A stretch of 64,000 nucleotides of DNA from Prosopocoilus inquinatus (Eukaryota; Arthropoda; Insecta; Coleoptera; Lucanidae): the NCBI GenBank assembly GCA_036172665.1, contig CM069876.1, positions 37,975,001 to 38,039,000 of the forward strand, written 5' to 3'. Under the pieces are notes generated by a model. That model did no database searches. It was not told where the DNA came from and saw only the letters and a program-made list of their open reading frames with translations. This document shows positions 13,161 to 24,043 of the stretch, one piece after another. A program made the translations under genes and the position numbers. Every line of letters begins with the position of its first letter. Positions within the stretch are counted from its first letter, which is position 1.

Positions 13161-13334
13161 AAAAAAAAATTGTTGCAAATCGTTTTCGATTGCAGTGAAA
13201 ACCTCGAGCAGCCTCTGTACGGCCGTTTCAGCCTTCTTTGGGGCTTCATCAGCAGAAACAGCTGTACAGAGGGTGCTCGTGGTTTTCACTGCAATCAAAA
13301 ACGATTTGCAACAAAATTTAAAAAAAATTTTTTT
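13161..13334. repeat. inverted repeat enclosing a hammerhead-like core
   Basis: The left arm TTGTTGCAAATCGTTTTCGA and the right arm (complement, TTTTGATTGCAGTGAAAACC region) pair over about 50 bp with few mismatches. They enclose about 65 bases. The enclosed minus strand contains the ribozyme-like core annotated separately. A partial copy is at 58860-58985. Confidence 0.8.
13212..13258 (-). ncRNA. hammerhead ribozyme candidate with intact core
   Basis: Read on the minus strand, TTTCTG is followed by CTGATGA (13252-13246), then AGCC-CCAAAGAA-GGCT (a 4-bp stem II), then GAAA (13229-13226), then CGGCCGTA and CAGAGG. This matches the hammerhead consensus CUGANGA / stem II / GAAA. The cleavage site would be GUA (an allowed NUH triplet) just before CAGAGG. 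UUUCUG pairs with CAGAGG as stem I (four Watson-Crick and two G-U pairs), and outer arms extend the helix with an internal loop. Stem III is very short (A-U, C-G, loop GGCC) but its ACGGCCGT is self-complementary, as in animal hammerheads that cleave best as dimers. Activity is inferred, not shown. Confidence 0.5.
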
Positions 13335-14740
13335 TTCTTAGTTATAAACCGATTGTATTTTGTCTTTACTTGATTCAAATTGACTTTATTTTATATTTGT
13401 GTTATGTTATATATTTATTTTTTGTGCTCTTAATTCGTTGTGACTAGTTTTATAGAATATGTAATTTCGTCTTATTTTTATCACCGATCGTCTTTCGTTT
13501 TTCTGTTTTTTTAATTGCTTATTTAATTTTATTTGATTCAATTTTTAATACAGCGTGGAAACTAAGAGCGGATAAATACGATATTTTTATCACGATCAAT
13601 TTTTTCAAGACTTAATCAGAAACTATTTTCAGTACTACAGGGTGTTTGCAGAAGGCTGGGCGAGTGTGAATTTAATATTTTTCTAATGTACCCTTCCAAT
13701 TGACGGGTCCGAACGTTTATTCTTTTTTTTTAAATTAATTGTCTTGAAAATATCGAATTTATCGATCGACCTTTCTTTTTTCATTTATTCGATTTAATTT
13801 AATTTAGTTTTATTTTTTTAACTATTAAATTATCTTTCATTCGACCCGATTTTATGTTTTATTTATCAATCTTCGTCTTCTGTTTTTGTCTTTCCCTGAA
13901 GTTACTCTATTTCAGTTTATTTTACATTTTAATCCTTTCGATCGATCGCCATTTTTATTTTTCTTTTATTTGAGTTTATTTTATATTTTAATTCCTTTCT
14001 ATCGATCGCCATTATTGTTTTCTCTTTTATGTGATTTGATTTTATTTATTGGTTATCAGTTGATCATCTTTTGTTTATATTTATTGGTTATCAGTTGATT
14101 GTCTTTTGTTTTCGTTTTTTTTATGTACTCAATGTACATTTTAATTCCTCTGCATCGGTCGCCATATTCGTTTTCTCTTTTATGCGATTTGATTTTATTT
14201 ATTGATTATTAATCGATCGTCTTCTGTTCTTTTTTTTAATTTTATTCACTGGATTTGAGTTTATTTTACATTATAATCCCTTGGATCGATGGTCATTTTT
14301 GTTTTCTCTTTTATGCGATATGATTTTATTTTTTAATTATATTTCAATTTAATTGTTTTTGTTTTATCTTTCGTTTGACTTTATTTGATACGAGTTTTTA
14401 TTTTTTAATTATTTTTTTTTGATTAAATTTTTGATTGTCAATATTTACATTGACTTGATTTATTCTTAGTTTTGTTTTCGTCCTATTTTTTTGACGATAT
14501 GATTTGACGATATATTATTTTTATTTTGAACATCAATTAATCGTCTATATATTTTTATTTTATAGTTATTTTTTTCTTTCCAAGTCACATTTTTATTTCG
14601 TAGCAGTACTTCTTTGTTTCCGTAGTACCATTTTGATTTCAAATAACGACAAATTTTCAAAATCGAAACTTGTCAAATAGCTGTCACTTGAAGTTATTTT
14701 ACCTACTCGTTTTAAATTTATTTAGTATTTTCTGTTTTTT
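13335..14740. repeat. T-rich degenerate repeat block 1
   Basis: Long T-rich sequence in which words such as TCGATCGCCAT, TTTTATTTTACATTTTAAT, TTTATTGGTTATCAGTTGAT and GATCGTCTTTTGTTTTC recur at irregular spacing. A second block of the same vocabulary is at 17450-18400. No coding sequence seen. Confidence 0.55.
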
Positions 14741-15462
14741 ATAATGCAAAGAAGACAAACCCTTTTCCCTTACTCCAAGGACCCCGCAAGAATTTCTCGC
14801 CCGGGGCCTCGCAACTACTAACGCCGCCTCTGGTGTTTTTAAATTGCGTAAAGCGACAGTTTGTAATTAAATTTTTCTGAAATTCAGCGACTGTAATTTG
14901 TGAACCCCCAAATTCGTAACAATATGAAGACGTATATGCGTATAGGGTCTTCATAATTGATTGTACCCCATGTGACCAAATTGTATCTAATAGTTAGACA
15001 ATACACATACACGGTTGGCAGAACTGCCTGGTAGCATTAAACGCATTTAAAATTTAAAATCGCGAATTTTATCCTGCTAGGTAGGTAACTGGTTTAGTGC
15101 GTCGTAGGTCACGTGGGAGACAAGATTAAATTAAATTAATTTTTTTCGCTTTGCAAAACTTTAATAGTTTCCGAATGACTGTCAGAAACGAAACCGATTT
15201 TATCACATTATTTTTTTTTCGCACACCCAGCTTAACCTACACATAAATATATAATTAACATAACATGACATATCTGTTTTGTTATTGATGCAATCTCGCC
15301 TCGGTTCGTGTTATTTATTAATCACAAATCGATTTGCGTAATGATGATTAAATAAGTGCACAAGCCCCGTCCTCTCGGTTTATTATCATCTGCCAAAACC
15401 GTTGAGAGATGAAACGAAACGTTTTGCTTATACTCTCTGAGAGCTTTGTGTTTTTGTTGCAG
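14741..15462. other. upstream non-coding DNA
   Basis: No coding feature recognised. It leads into the acceptor at 15462 and should be upstream sequence or an intron between a non-coding first exon and the ATG-bearing exon. Confidence 0.4.
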
Positions 15463-15635
15463 GGGGCGACCTTAAATGAAGACTGGCAAGAACTACTACG
15501 TTTTTCCTGTACACATAGAGAGCAGGTGCGGTGGTTAAAGTGTCTCTTTCTCTTATTTCTCATTCCCGTGCGTGTTGAGGATGAGAAGTGAATTTTAAGC
15601 GCGGATTTTTGTCGTGCCCGCTTGATTTTTGATCG
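15463..15635 (+). other. probable 5' UTR part of M13 peptidase exon 1
   Basis: A good 3' splice site sits just upstream: a T-rich tract ending in TTTTTGTTGCAG at 15451-15462. The coding exon's 5' UTR may therefore begin at 15463 and be joined to a non-coding exon further upstream that I could not identify. The leader contains at least two short upstream ORFs: an ATG at 15476 opening about 20 codons, and a second of 5 codons starting near 15580. Both end before the main ATG, which is a pattern often linked to translational control. An unspliced transcript starting nearby is the alternative. Confidence 0.45.
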
Positions 15636-15974
15636 ATGATGAGTGCGAACGTGATGATGGCGGAGGACGAAAAAAGCCCTGCCAAGGAGCACAAAAACGG
15701 GACGGATGTTAACAAAGTGAGCGAGCCCTCGGAGAGTGACCCTTGTATAGACGAGAAGCCTCAGAAGCTGAGGATTTTCCGCAATGCCGAGAATATGATT
15801 CGGGATAAGACTGGACTCTCTAAGGAGGCGGTTCGGTATATCGGTGTTCTTGTGATTGTCGTGTTGATTCTGTTTGTTATTGTTATTGCCCTTGGAATCG
15901 CATGGCCAACTATACCCCACCATCATCGTTTTCCGGTGTGCACCGAGTCTGCTTGTCTCAGAGCTTCTGCACAG
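15636..15974 (+). CDS. M13 metallopeptidase (neprilysin/ECE-like), coding exon 1
   Basis: This exon encodes residues 1-113 of a type II membrane zinc endopeptidase of the M13 family, whose members degrade or process peptide hormones and neuropeptides outside the cell. Residues 1-68 are a charged cytoplasmic tail. Residues about 69-90 (YIGVLVIVVLILFVIVIALG) are one uninterrupted hydrophobic anchor with no cleavable signal peptide. After it come HHHRFP and VCTESAC, the first two conserved ectodomain cysteines (102 and 107), then LRASAQ. The start is ATGATG at 15636; both codons are in frame and the first is chosen. The exon ends CAG|GTAAGT, phase 0, after 113 whole codons. A 221-codon antisense frame across it is a shadow. 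Family membership rests mainly on this topology plus exons 2 and 3; the orthologous subgroup cannot be told from this part. Confidence 0.85.
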
Positions 15975-16485
15975 GTAAGTTTCACACCTGTTTGAACGCA
16001 ACCCAAGTTGCACATAAACATGTATTTTTGCAGACAGAAATAAATAATTTAGTGTGAATTCCCAAAATCAAAATTTATTCTGTGTCAGTGTTAACTATAC
16101 CTGGGTGTAAAGATCGAATTCGAATTGTTTTAGTATGTGGACCCCTTAAATTAATTTATCAACGGAAGAGAGTAGAACGCGTTAGAACCGTTGAGAGCAA
16201 TTACAGTTCATGAAAAAGGGATGAAAAAACAAAAAGAAAAATAGAGAAAACTTGAAGAAAGACTCTTAAATAACAGTTTAAGAAAGTTTCCTTCCAAATT
16301 CAAGTTCCGGAAGACGGAGAAATTTATTTCGTCAAAAGCTCCCGCCTTCGTTCTTTACAGAGTGTCTTAAACAAAACCGAGAGTTGTTGTTTGAAAGAAA
16401 TAATTGTTTCTCTATTTTCAATTAGACCCTGTTTTGAAAGATAAAATCTGTAACTTTTTTAGCATTACCGTGGCAGATTAAACCT

Positions 16486-16566
16486 GAAGTCCTCCAGGGT
16501 TCGGTGCTAAGTCCGCTCTTTTTTCTAGTTTGTATAAATGATAAAAAGCTTGCCTCTAAATTATAT
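16486..16566 (+). pseudogene. LINE reverse-transcriptase fragment
   Basis: An open stretch of 27 codons before TAG reads E-V-L-Q-G-S-V-L-S-P-L-F-F-L-V-C-I-N-D. This is the non-LTR retrotransposon RT signature (usually G-x-P-Q-G-S-x-L-S-P-x-L-F-x-x-Y-I-N-D). No other RT motif, such as YADD, is in frame around it, so only a short 5'- and 3'-truncated remnant is left. Confidence 0.7.
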
Positions 16567-16570
16567 TAGG

Positions 16571-16775
16571 CAATGAGACGTATTCTCATCTCATGATTAA
16601 AGTCGTCTGTAACTAATGCTGCGACTAACTAGACATTCGTCATTCTCTTACTTATGAAATTCGCATAAAACTTTATCGTTTATATTTATTTTCATCACGG
16701 CTTTAGTTAGAGACGACTTTAATCACGGCTTTAGTTAGAGATGACTTTCATCTCGAGATGAGAGTACGGGCCAAT
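16571..16775. mobile_element. MITE-like inverted repeat
   Basis: The left part TCTCATGATTAAAGTCGTCT followed by GTAACTAA is mirrored on the right by TTAGTTAGAGATGACTTTCATCTC. An internal direct repeat (CACGGCTTTAGTTAGAGA(C/T)GACTTT at about 16696 and 16726) duplicates part of the right arm. It directly follows the RT fragment. Confidence 0.6.
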
Positions 16776-16899
16776 GACTTTAGCCTCTCACTCACTTCTG
16801 AAAATTTGGCCGAATGACTTCCCTCTTTAGTTTATCTCTTTCGAAGTATTTGTAATTAAGATCTCTAGATGAAGCTATATGTTTGTATATATCATGCAC

Positions 16900-17245
16900 T
16901 TTTCGAATCTTTCGTAGCTTATGATAACTTATCTGGGGCACTTCTGCCTCCGAATCATCCTAATTTATCTAAAAAAAAATTCAGTAATCTCACATTTTTG
17001 CTTAGAAAGAAAATAAAAGTCTTTTTCTTCTTTTAAATCAAATTTAGGAAAATGGGAATAATCTGAATCTTTTGGGCCTTTTCTGAGCACTTTTTGTTGC
17101 TTAGAAACAAAACAAAAGTCTTTTTTCTTCTTTTAAACCAGATTTAGGAAGATGGAAATAGTCTGGAATCTTTTGGGCCTTTTCAGAACACTTTTTGAAT
17201 GTTTACTAACTTATGATAACCTAATCTGGGGCCCTTCTGCAGGAA
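16900..17245. repeat. tandem duplication, ~98-bp core
   Basis: Two copies of GCTTAGAAA(G/C)AAAA(T/C)AAAAGTC, T-rich tract, AATTTAGGAA, then CTTTTGGGCCTTTTC lie about 98 bp apart. They are bracketed by copies of CTTATGATAAC..TCTGGGGC near 16919 and 17211. A third partial copy is at about 18865-18935. Confidence 0.7.
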
Positions 17246-17449
17246 CGGAGGAAGCATAGTCGGCGCCCTTTTCCAAAAAGAAAGAAACAAATTCACGTGA
17301 ATTTATGCAGTATCCTTTTTTAAGCATTGACCCCTTACAAGAAAATAAAAATTTCCATCGACCTCCTTCCAAATGTATACCTAAACATTAAATCAACTTT
17401 TTATTATTTTGCAATCTATGATTCCGTTCGGCCTTATTTTGTGTTTTTT

Positions 17450-18400
17450 CCCTTTTCTTTTTTGTTAAATAATTATAAACCGATCCGATCGTCTTTTGTC
17501 TTTTCTTGACTCAATTTTATATTCACATTATATTAAATTCTTTTCTGATTTTTTCCTTTTGCTCAAAAAACTTTATCTCTTCATTCTATCTGTTTTTGTA
17601 GAATGTTTATTTTCGTCTTTTTGTTTTTTAATATTCCTTATTCGATTTTATTTAATATAATTTTTAATTTATTCAATTGAGCAACGTTTGTGTTATTTTC
17701 TTTGATTCGATTTCCTTTCATTTGTCGATTTTTCATCTCTTTTTCTTTTGCTTAATTTTATTAACGCGATATTTGTTTTTAACCATCTGTCGATCGTCTT
17801 TTGTTTTGTTTTATTTTTTCCTTTACTAGATTGGAGTTCATTTTATTTTACATTTTAACTCCGTCGATCGCATTCGTCATTTTTTTTTCAGCGATGTGAC
17901 TTACTGTTAGTTTTGCACAACTTTTTAAAATTCTATTTCATTTGTTGATTTTTCATCTTTTGTTCTCGTTTTTCTTTTGTTTCATTTTATATAACGCGAT
18001 TTTATATTTTTTTTTAACTATCAATCGATCGTCTTTTGTTTTGTTTTATTCTTTTTTTTTACTAGATTGGAGTTCATTTTATTTTAGATTTTAATTCCGT
18101 CGATTGTTCGCCACCGATTTTATTTTCTTTCGCTGTTATTCGATTTGTCTTTATTTTTTTTTTTATCTATTTTTTATTATTAACTATTGGTCTTTTGATA
18201 GCGTTCGTCATTTTCTACATCGATTTGACTTATTGTTAGTTTTGCACAATTGTTTTTTATTTTCGTCCTAACCACATTGATGATCGTTTTTTGTTTTCGT
18301 CTTCATTATTCGTTTTGACTGCAGGTATTTTATTTTTATTTTGATAATCAATCGATCTTCTTTTTCTTCCTCTTCTTCGTTTATTTCAGTTAACGCTGGA
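17450..18400. repeat. T-rich degenerate repeat block 2
   Basis: Contains a ~235-bp direct repeat: ATCGATCGTCTTTTGTTTTG through ACTAGATTGGAGTTCATTTT occurs near 17790 and again near 18025. The wording matches block 1 (13335-14740). Confidence 0.65.
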
Positions 18401-18829
18401 CAATGTTTAAATTCAAATTAATTTAAAATTATTCGTAAATCTTCCATTGTCTGGTGCTAGACACTAACTCCGACCCGCTATAAAACCCCTAGAATTCATC
18501 CACCATCCAGGCGACCCCTATGAGTTCATACACCTCTTTCAAGTCTTCATTGACCCCAGGGGTTCGATGTTGACCCCGCTGAGTATAAAATCGACTGCAG
18601 AAAAAGCATTGTAATTTCATATTTGCCAGATTTTTTTAATTCGAATATATCCAAAATTTACGCTAAAAAGTTAATTTTGACAAATTTTTGCTTAACTTGG
18701 TTGACCTTGAGATTGTTCGAACTGCCCTTTAATTTCTAATTAACATATTTTGACGCCCTTTTTGGATCGGCGCCCTCATGCCTTGCTTACCTTGCTTACC
18801 GCCTTCCGCCGGCCCTGCCCTGTCTTCCT

Positions 18830-20740
18830 AATTTATCCAAAAAAATGTTCAGTAATCTCACATTGTTGTTTAGAAACAAAACGAAAGTTTTTTTTCTTCT
18901 TTCAATCCAGATTTAGGAAGACGGTTTTTTTTTAATTAAAAAAAGAAAACCGACTTTTTTCTTTTTGTAAACGAAAACCTGGAAGACGATGCGATTTTCC
19001 AGTTCTTTTTAAAATCATCCAGGGTCGCTCATTATTATGAAAATGAAATTTCCAAGCAGATTCCTTTATTATTCAATTTTTTTTGACGAAAACAAAAGAA
19101 AACGCTTCTATCTTCTTCTAATCCTGGAAAATAGAGATTTTTCTGTCTTTTTTTCCAGAGACTTCCAATTCTATCTGCAGAAGGGAAATCTCTTGAAGCG
19201 ATATTTTTTGGTCAAAAAAAATGAATAATCGAAAATCGTTGCTCAGAAACAAAATAAGGCCGTTCAGCCGTTTTATTTTTCTATTTGCTAAAGAAAAAAG
19301 AAAGAAAACCAAGTTCCAAACCGAGAAGAGAAGACCCGATTCTTGTAGTCATCTTTAAATCCTTCCAAAATCCTGAAGAAGAGAAGATCCGATTCCTGTA
19401 GTCATCTTGAAATCCTTCCAAGATTTTTTTTCGAATTGAATTTTATTTGCATGAACATTTTGACGGTCTTTGGCGAAGAAAACAAAGAAAAAAGTTTAAG
19501 TCGTGGGGGTTAGGAACTTTTCACTAGTTCTCTGTTTCTTTCAAATACATGCATCCAATTTCATCGACAGAAGGAAAAGGTTTTGCAACGATTTTCTTTG
19601 CACAATTCAGTCATTTCTTAAAAACAAGAGGCATTCATTTTCTTTTCTTTAAATCTAGAATAAAATCGCATTTCTTATTTTTTAAAAATCAGAATTCGAT
19701 TTTTTAGTCTTTCTCAAAGACTCCAATCCCGTCTTTTAAACAGTGAAAATTTGAAGGTATTTTATTTGTGTTAAAAATCTTCAAAAACCGTTTTTCTTTT
19801 TTTGATTTTCTTCTTCTCGGCGTTCTTCACAGTATCTCAATTTCATCGATAAGGGAAAACTTTTCAAAGATGCCCTTTTTTGTGTGAAGAAATTAAAAGT
19901 CGTTCTAATACTCTTGAAATGAAGTAATCGAAGAAAGTCGTTTTCCTTCTGCTTTTAAACAGATTTCTGTAAGACAGAGAGATTTTATTTTTCTGCATCG
20001 TCTCTTTCGGGGGTTCACATTCCTGTCTGCAGAATACCTACCTATCATTTATGAAACGATTATATTTTTGATGATGTTTCGCGAAAACAAAAGAAAATCG
20101 CTTTTCTTCTTTTCTTTTCATCTTTTAATTGAAACTTTTACAAGTAGGGCCATTTTATGTATACATATATTGTATGTACCTTTTAGGGGCGGGGTCTTCT
20201 TAAGAAGGGGATTTCTTAAACAATTTTCTTTGTTTGAAATGTCGTGAGTCTGGTTGAAAACAAAAGAAATAATTTTTTCCCTATTTTAAACGAGACAGAG
20301 AAACCCAATTTTCCTTTTGGCCTCTAATTTCCAAAATCAAGCATTTAGAATGCGAAGGAAAAGGAATTTCATGAGTATTCGGACTTTTCTACGTAGAAAG
20401 AAAATTGTTTCAACTGAGAACTGAAATGATTTTTTTCTTTTGTGTAAAAACCAAAAACAAAAAAAAATTGTTCTTGTTTTGATTTAATTTCATTTTTCTT
20501 TAGCGAAATCCTGGAAGGACATTTAATTATTTTTGCATCCCTTTATGAGACTTGCAATCTTTTTCTTTGAAGAATCCTCCTCAAAATCAAAAGAACGTCG
20601 GTGGTTTTCTCCTCTAATTTATTTTACATCCCTAAAAAGGAGACCTTAAACATTTTTTTTGATAAAAAGTTGACATTCTTGATTGAAAACAAAATTCCAT
20701 GTTGTAAACAAACCTTTCGAGTGAAGAAATTTACAAATAA
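18830..20740. repeat. polypyrimidine/polypurine degenerate repeats
   Basis: Repeated variations of GAAAACAAAAGAAAA..CGCTTTTCTTCTTTT with words such as 'ATTTCATCGA(C/T)A' and 'TTCGCG' occur at irregular spacing over almost 2 kb. They look like an old, heavily diverged tandem array. Frames of about 60 codons here are low-complexity. Confidence 0.45.
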
Positions 20741-20764
20741 ATGATTTTTAAACTTTAACCGGAC

Positions 20765-20880
20765 AATGTGAAAATTGGAAGAGGCACTCAACGTTTCACT
20801 ATCGATTGATTGCTTCGTCGGAAGTGAATTTTCATCGGACGATAGTTGTCTTCGATTATGTAAAAACTCAATCTCCTAGT
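20765..20880 (-). repeat. decayed hammerhead-like hairpin, copy b
   Basis: The minus strand reads CACTT-CCGACGA (20821-20815), then a hairpin of about 6 bp with loop AATC, then GAAAC-GTT-GAGTG. CACTT and GAGTG pair as stem I. The hammerhead core differs at one key base: C-C-G-A-C-G-A instead of C-U-G-A-N-G-A. The copy at 29830-30010 shares the flanking words. Confidence 0.5.
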
Positions 20881-20889
20881 GTACTTTTG

Positions 20890-22185
20890 GGTTGAGAAGT
20901 TAGCCAACCTAAATTACATCCTTGTAAATACATACAGCTTGTTGAATCAAATTGAGATTATAGAAATTCAATGAATACAAATAGAGCAGATAGTAATAGG
21001 AGAACAAAATTGTCAAACCCACGTAAACATTACCTGGAAAAACAATAAAAAGAGAATGTCTTGCAGTGTTATTACTATTTAAAATTAAGTTATGCGAGTC
21101 TCAACGATAAGTTAATTAACTGGTAAAGTTCGCGGGTAAAACTTTAATCATCTTTGCATTGTTGAAACTTCGCAGCATCCACCATTTCTGAAAAGCATAC
21201 ACACCGAATTTCGCGGCCGCTGTCTTTGGGGAAAAGACGCAACGAAATTCCTTACGCACCGCAGCAAACTCCTCACGCCAAATTTATCTTTCGTCGCTCG
21301 CAGAAGCGACGCGACGCCATTAAGGACTTCCCCCGGAGTTTAACTTCGTTAAACCGACAACAGGAGTTGGTTGTTTTTCCCAAAAGAGCGAACGAGCGAA
21401 ATGCAATCCTGGTCTGAATCTAAAAATATCCGGAAAGTTCTGTTTAGAAATCTCACATATTGTCTTGCGGTTTCCTGAACGTAAATGTTTAGACCATAAC
21501 ACTCATATTTTGAGATTTAATGGCGCCGGGTTTTTCTTTTTTGATTATTTGTGTTTTTGATGTTTGCGTTCCTTCGTATACCACCCACCATCGATCAATA
21601 TTATGAAAACAAAGTGGAAAGCAAGGAATGCAATTTTAATATGAAACATTTTTACAGATGGAGGTTTTGCTACGTAAATTACTTTCAGTTGTAAATATAC
21701 GGTAATCGACGATTGTATTTGGCTTTTCCGAATAATGTTTGCAAATATATTCTTAGATATAAACTCGCTGGATAAAATAACAATGGACGAAAATAAATTT
21801 CAGGAAACTTCTTGGGAGATTCGGCCTTTTCGTTTTCTCTTCCAAACTCAACGTATTATTTAATTTCTTTTGATTTCGGCTTTGCACGTAAAAGGAGTCG
21901 TGTCAGGAAATCTTTTTTCTGCAGACAAATTTAAAAGTCGGAAGAGCTTCGTAACAGACGCAGAATAAATTAGGTTCACTTGACCTTTCAAAAGAACTAT
22001 TGACGACTAACGACTCTCCTTTTAATGCAACGAAAAAAAAATGTTTTTCCTTCGCCTTTTTCGCATAAAAAAAGGTCTTCCGAAAATTCTTTCTTCCGCA
22101 GGAGAAATTTGAAAAATTCCTCGTAAGAACAGGGAGGAAATTTAGAAATTGAAATGAAAAAAAAAAGATTATCCTGTCTTTCACT
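20890..22185. other. intronic DNA without recognised features
   Basis: No exon or repeat boundary was recognised. Around 21180-21420 the composition is less AT-rich and both strands stay open for about 60 codons, but the peptides match nothing known to me. Confidence 0.4.
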
Positions 22186-22622
22186 TCTGTACAGGGTGTC
22201 CCAAGCCCTTGGAAAAGTCCAATAATGGCCATTTAAATTTATTTTATCACGAAAAGATCTTAGCAAAAGTTGTGTAGGTTTCCGTTTCGCGTAATTTAAA
22301 ATTATTTTCAAATATACAGGCTGTTCATTTAATAAGTTACAAACCTAACTTATCATTTTTTAAATGGAATACTATATATTTTATTACAGCTTCGGTTAGC
22401 CCTTGAAGAGACGATAAAAATGATATAACATTATACTTACTTATTTTTAGTATTTACCGAGTTATTTTTAATTTTATGCAAAAAATGGGTCATGTTTGAT
22501 CGTCTGTCAAATTGTCAATTTTAATGATGAATGAACCTTGGACCAAAATATTTCAAAATCTGTCTACTTTCACAATATTCATCAGTTTTCAAATCCTAGC
22601 GATTATCAACAACACCATGATT

Positions 22623-24043
22623 TATAATTGGAAAAATAATAAGAAAGATTAGTTACAGACAGCTTCAGATATTTGATTATTTACCGAAAAGTAATATTTT
22701 TGCATATTTTGTACGTTTTTAATGCTTGATGCCTTTCAGGAGAAATATTTTTCAAAGATAATTAAAACGTATTTAAATATCTTCTGAAGGCTCTAATCTA
22801 TTCCTGTTAATGAATTATTTTCACAAAAAAACTTGCGAATATTCGTTTACAGTGCCTTAAACCAAGAGATTTTTATTCATTTAGCTACATGTTCAAGTTA
22901 TTAGGCAGAATATGAGATGGCTGAAGATTTTTTTACTGTCGAATCAAATTACTAAAGGGCTGTTTTAATAATAGGACTTTACTTTAAATTACTTTAAAAT
23001 GTAAAACCACCTTTGTTTTTGTATTGTAATGTGATATGAAGTCTTTAGTCGTTTTATGAAAGACAATTGACAATTCATGGCCATTTCATATTCTGCCTAC
23101 TTAATTGAACAAGTAAACTAGATAAGGAAAAGAATATTTATAGGGTTTTTGTGAAACTAAGTCGTTTACAGGGATAAATTACAGTTTTCGGAAGTCATTT
23201 AAATGCATATTAGGTATCAATGAAAAATACTTCTCTTAAAAAGTACTTTGCATCAAAAACGTAAAGATGAGATAAAAATGTCATTTTCGCTATATAATTC
23301 AGTACCTGAAGCAGTAATTAATTTTCTTTATTATTTTTTCCAAATATAAATATTTGAAGTTTTCACCCTAAAAACTTGAATTCTGAAATTAAGTGAAATA
23401 CGTGAAATTTTGAAAATATTCTAAAAATTGAAAAATTCAGTTTTTCGGGAAATTAAAAGGAATAATCTATTTTCTGATTTTGATATGCAATAAGGTGAAT
23501 CTTGGTTAGTTTCTGAGTAATGACAATTTTACGATCTTGATCATTTCAAAAAACTGTTTTCTGACTAAGTAAAATTCTGACTAAACCACGTGATCACTTT
23601 TCCCAATCGTTGATTGGTTAAATAGTGTGGTCCGACCGTTGACTTGACGATTTCGTGCAATTTGACCATTGACTTAACTCAACCTTTATTTACGTTCTTA
23701 AAATCATTGATCACCTGATCCAACTCTTGCTCTGTACTAACCATGGTAAACATTTCCACTGGCTACACTAGCGTGCACTGAGTGTATTTCCATCTCGGTT
23801 CAGCTTCATGTGATAAAACGAAATAGAGATACTGACTCAGAACTGACTGCACACCAGTGCGGCCAGTAGAAAACTCTATAAAACCAACTAGAATAAAAGA
23901 ACGACTGTTGATGAATCTGAGTGATCCATAAAATAATAAAAGAACAGGCTTGATGGCAAGGCTTGATAGAACCGATGACATCAAGCGGACTTATTGAAAT
24001 AAAGAACGCACCATATAATGGGTGTCTCATAACCTACGGAGGA
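22623..24043. mobile_element. insertion splitting the left arm of the fold-back element
   Basis: Comparison with the intact right arm places the insertion between ...CAACACCATGATT and GTGCGCGTATTG.... Its first ~730 bp is itself an inverted repeat (arms about 22624-22920 and 23078-23350) meeting at ATTAGGCAGAATATGAGATGGC and its complement. The remainder carries dispersed repeat copy B (23583-23690). No ORF of note. Confidence 0.7.
23583..23690 (+). repeat. dispersed ~125-bp repeat, copy B
   Basis: Shares CACGTGATCACTTTTC, GTTGATTGGTTA, GTCCGACCGTTGACTTGACG and GTGCAATTTGACC with copies A and C, at lower identity. Confidence 0.8.

Noticed and set aside
15348..16013. 221-codon minus-strand ORF
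   Set aside because: Antisense shadow of M13 exon 1; the sense frame has the membrane anchor, cysteines and consensus donor.
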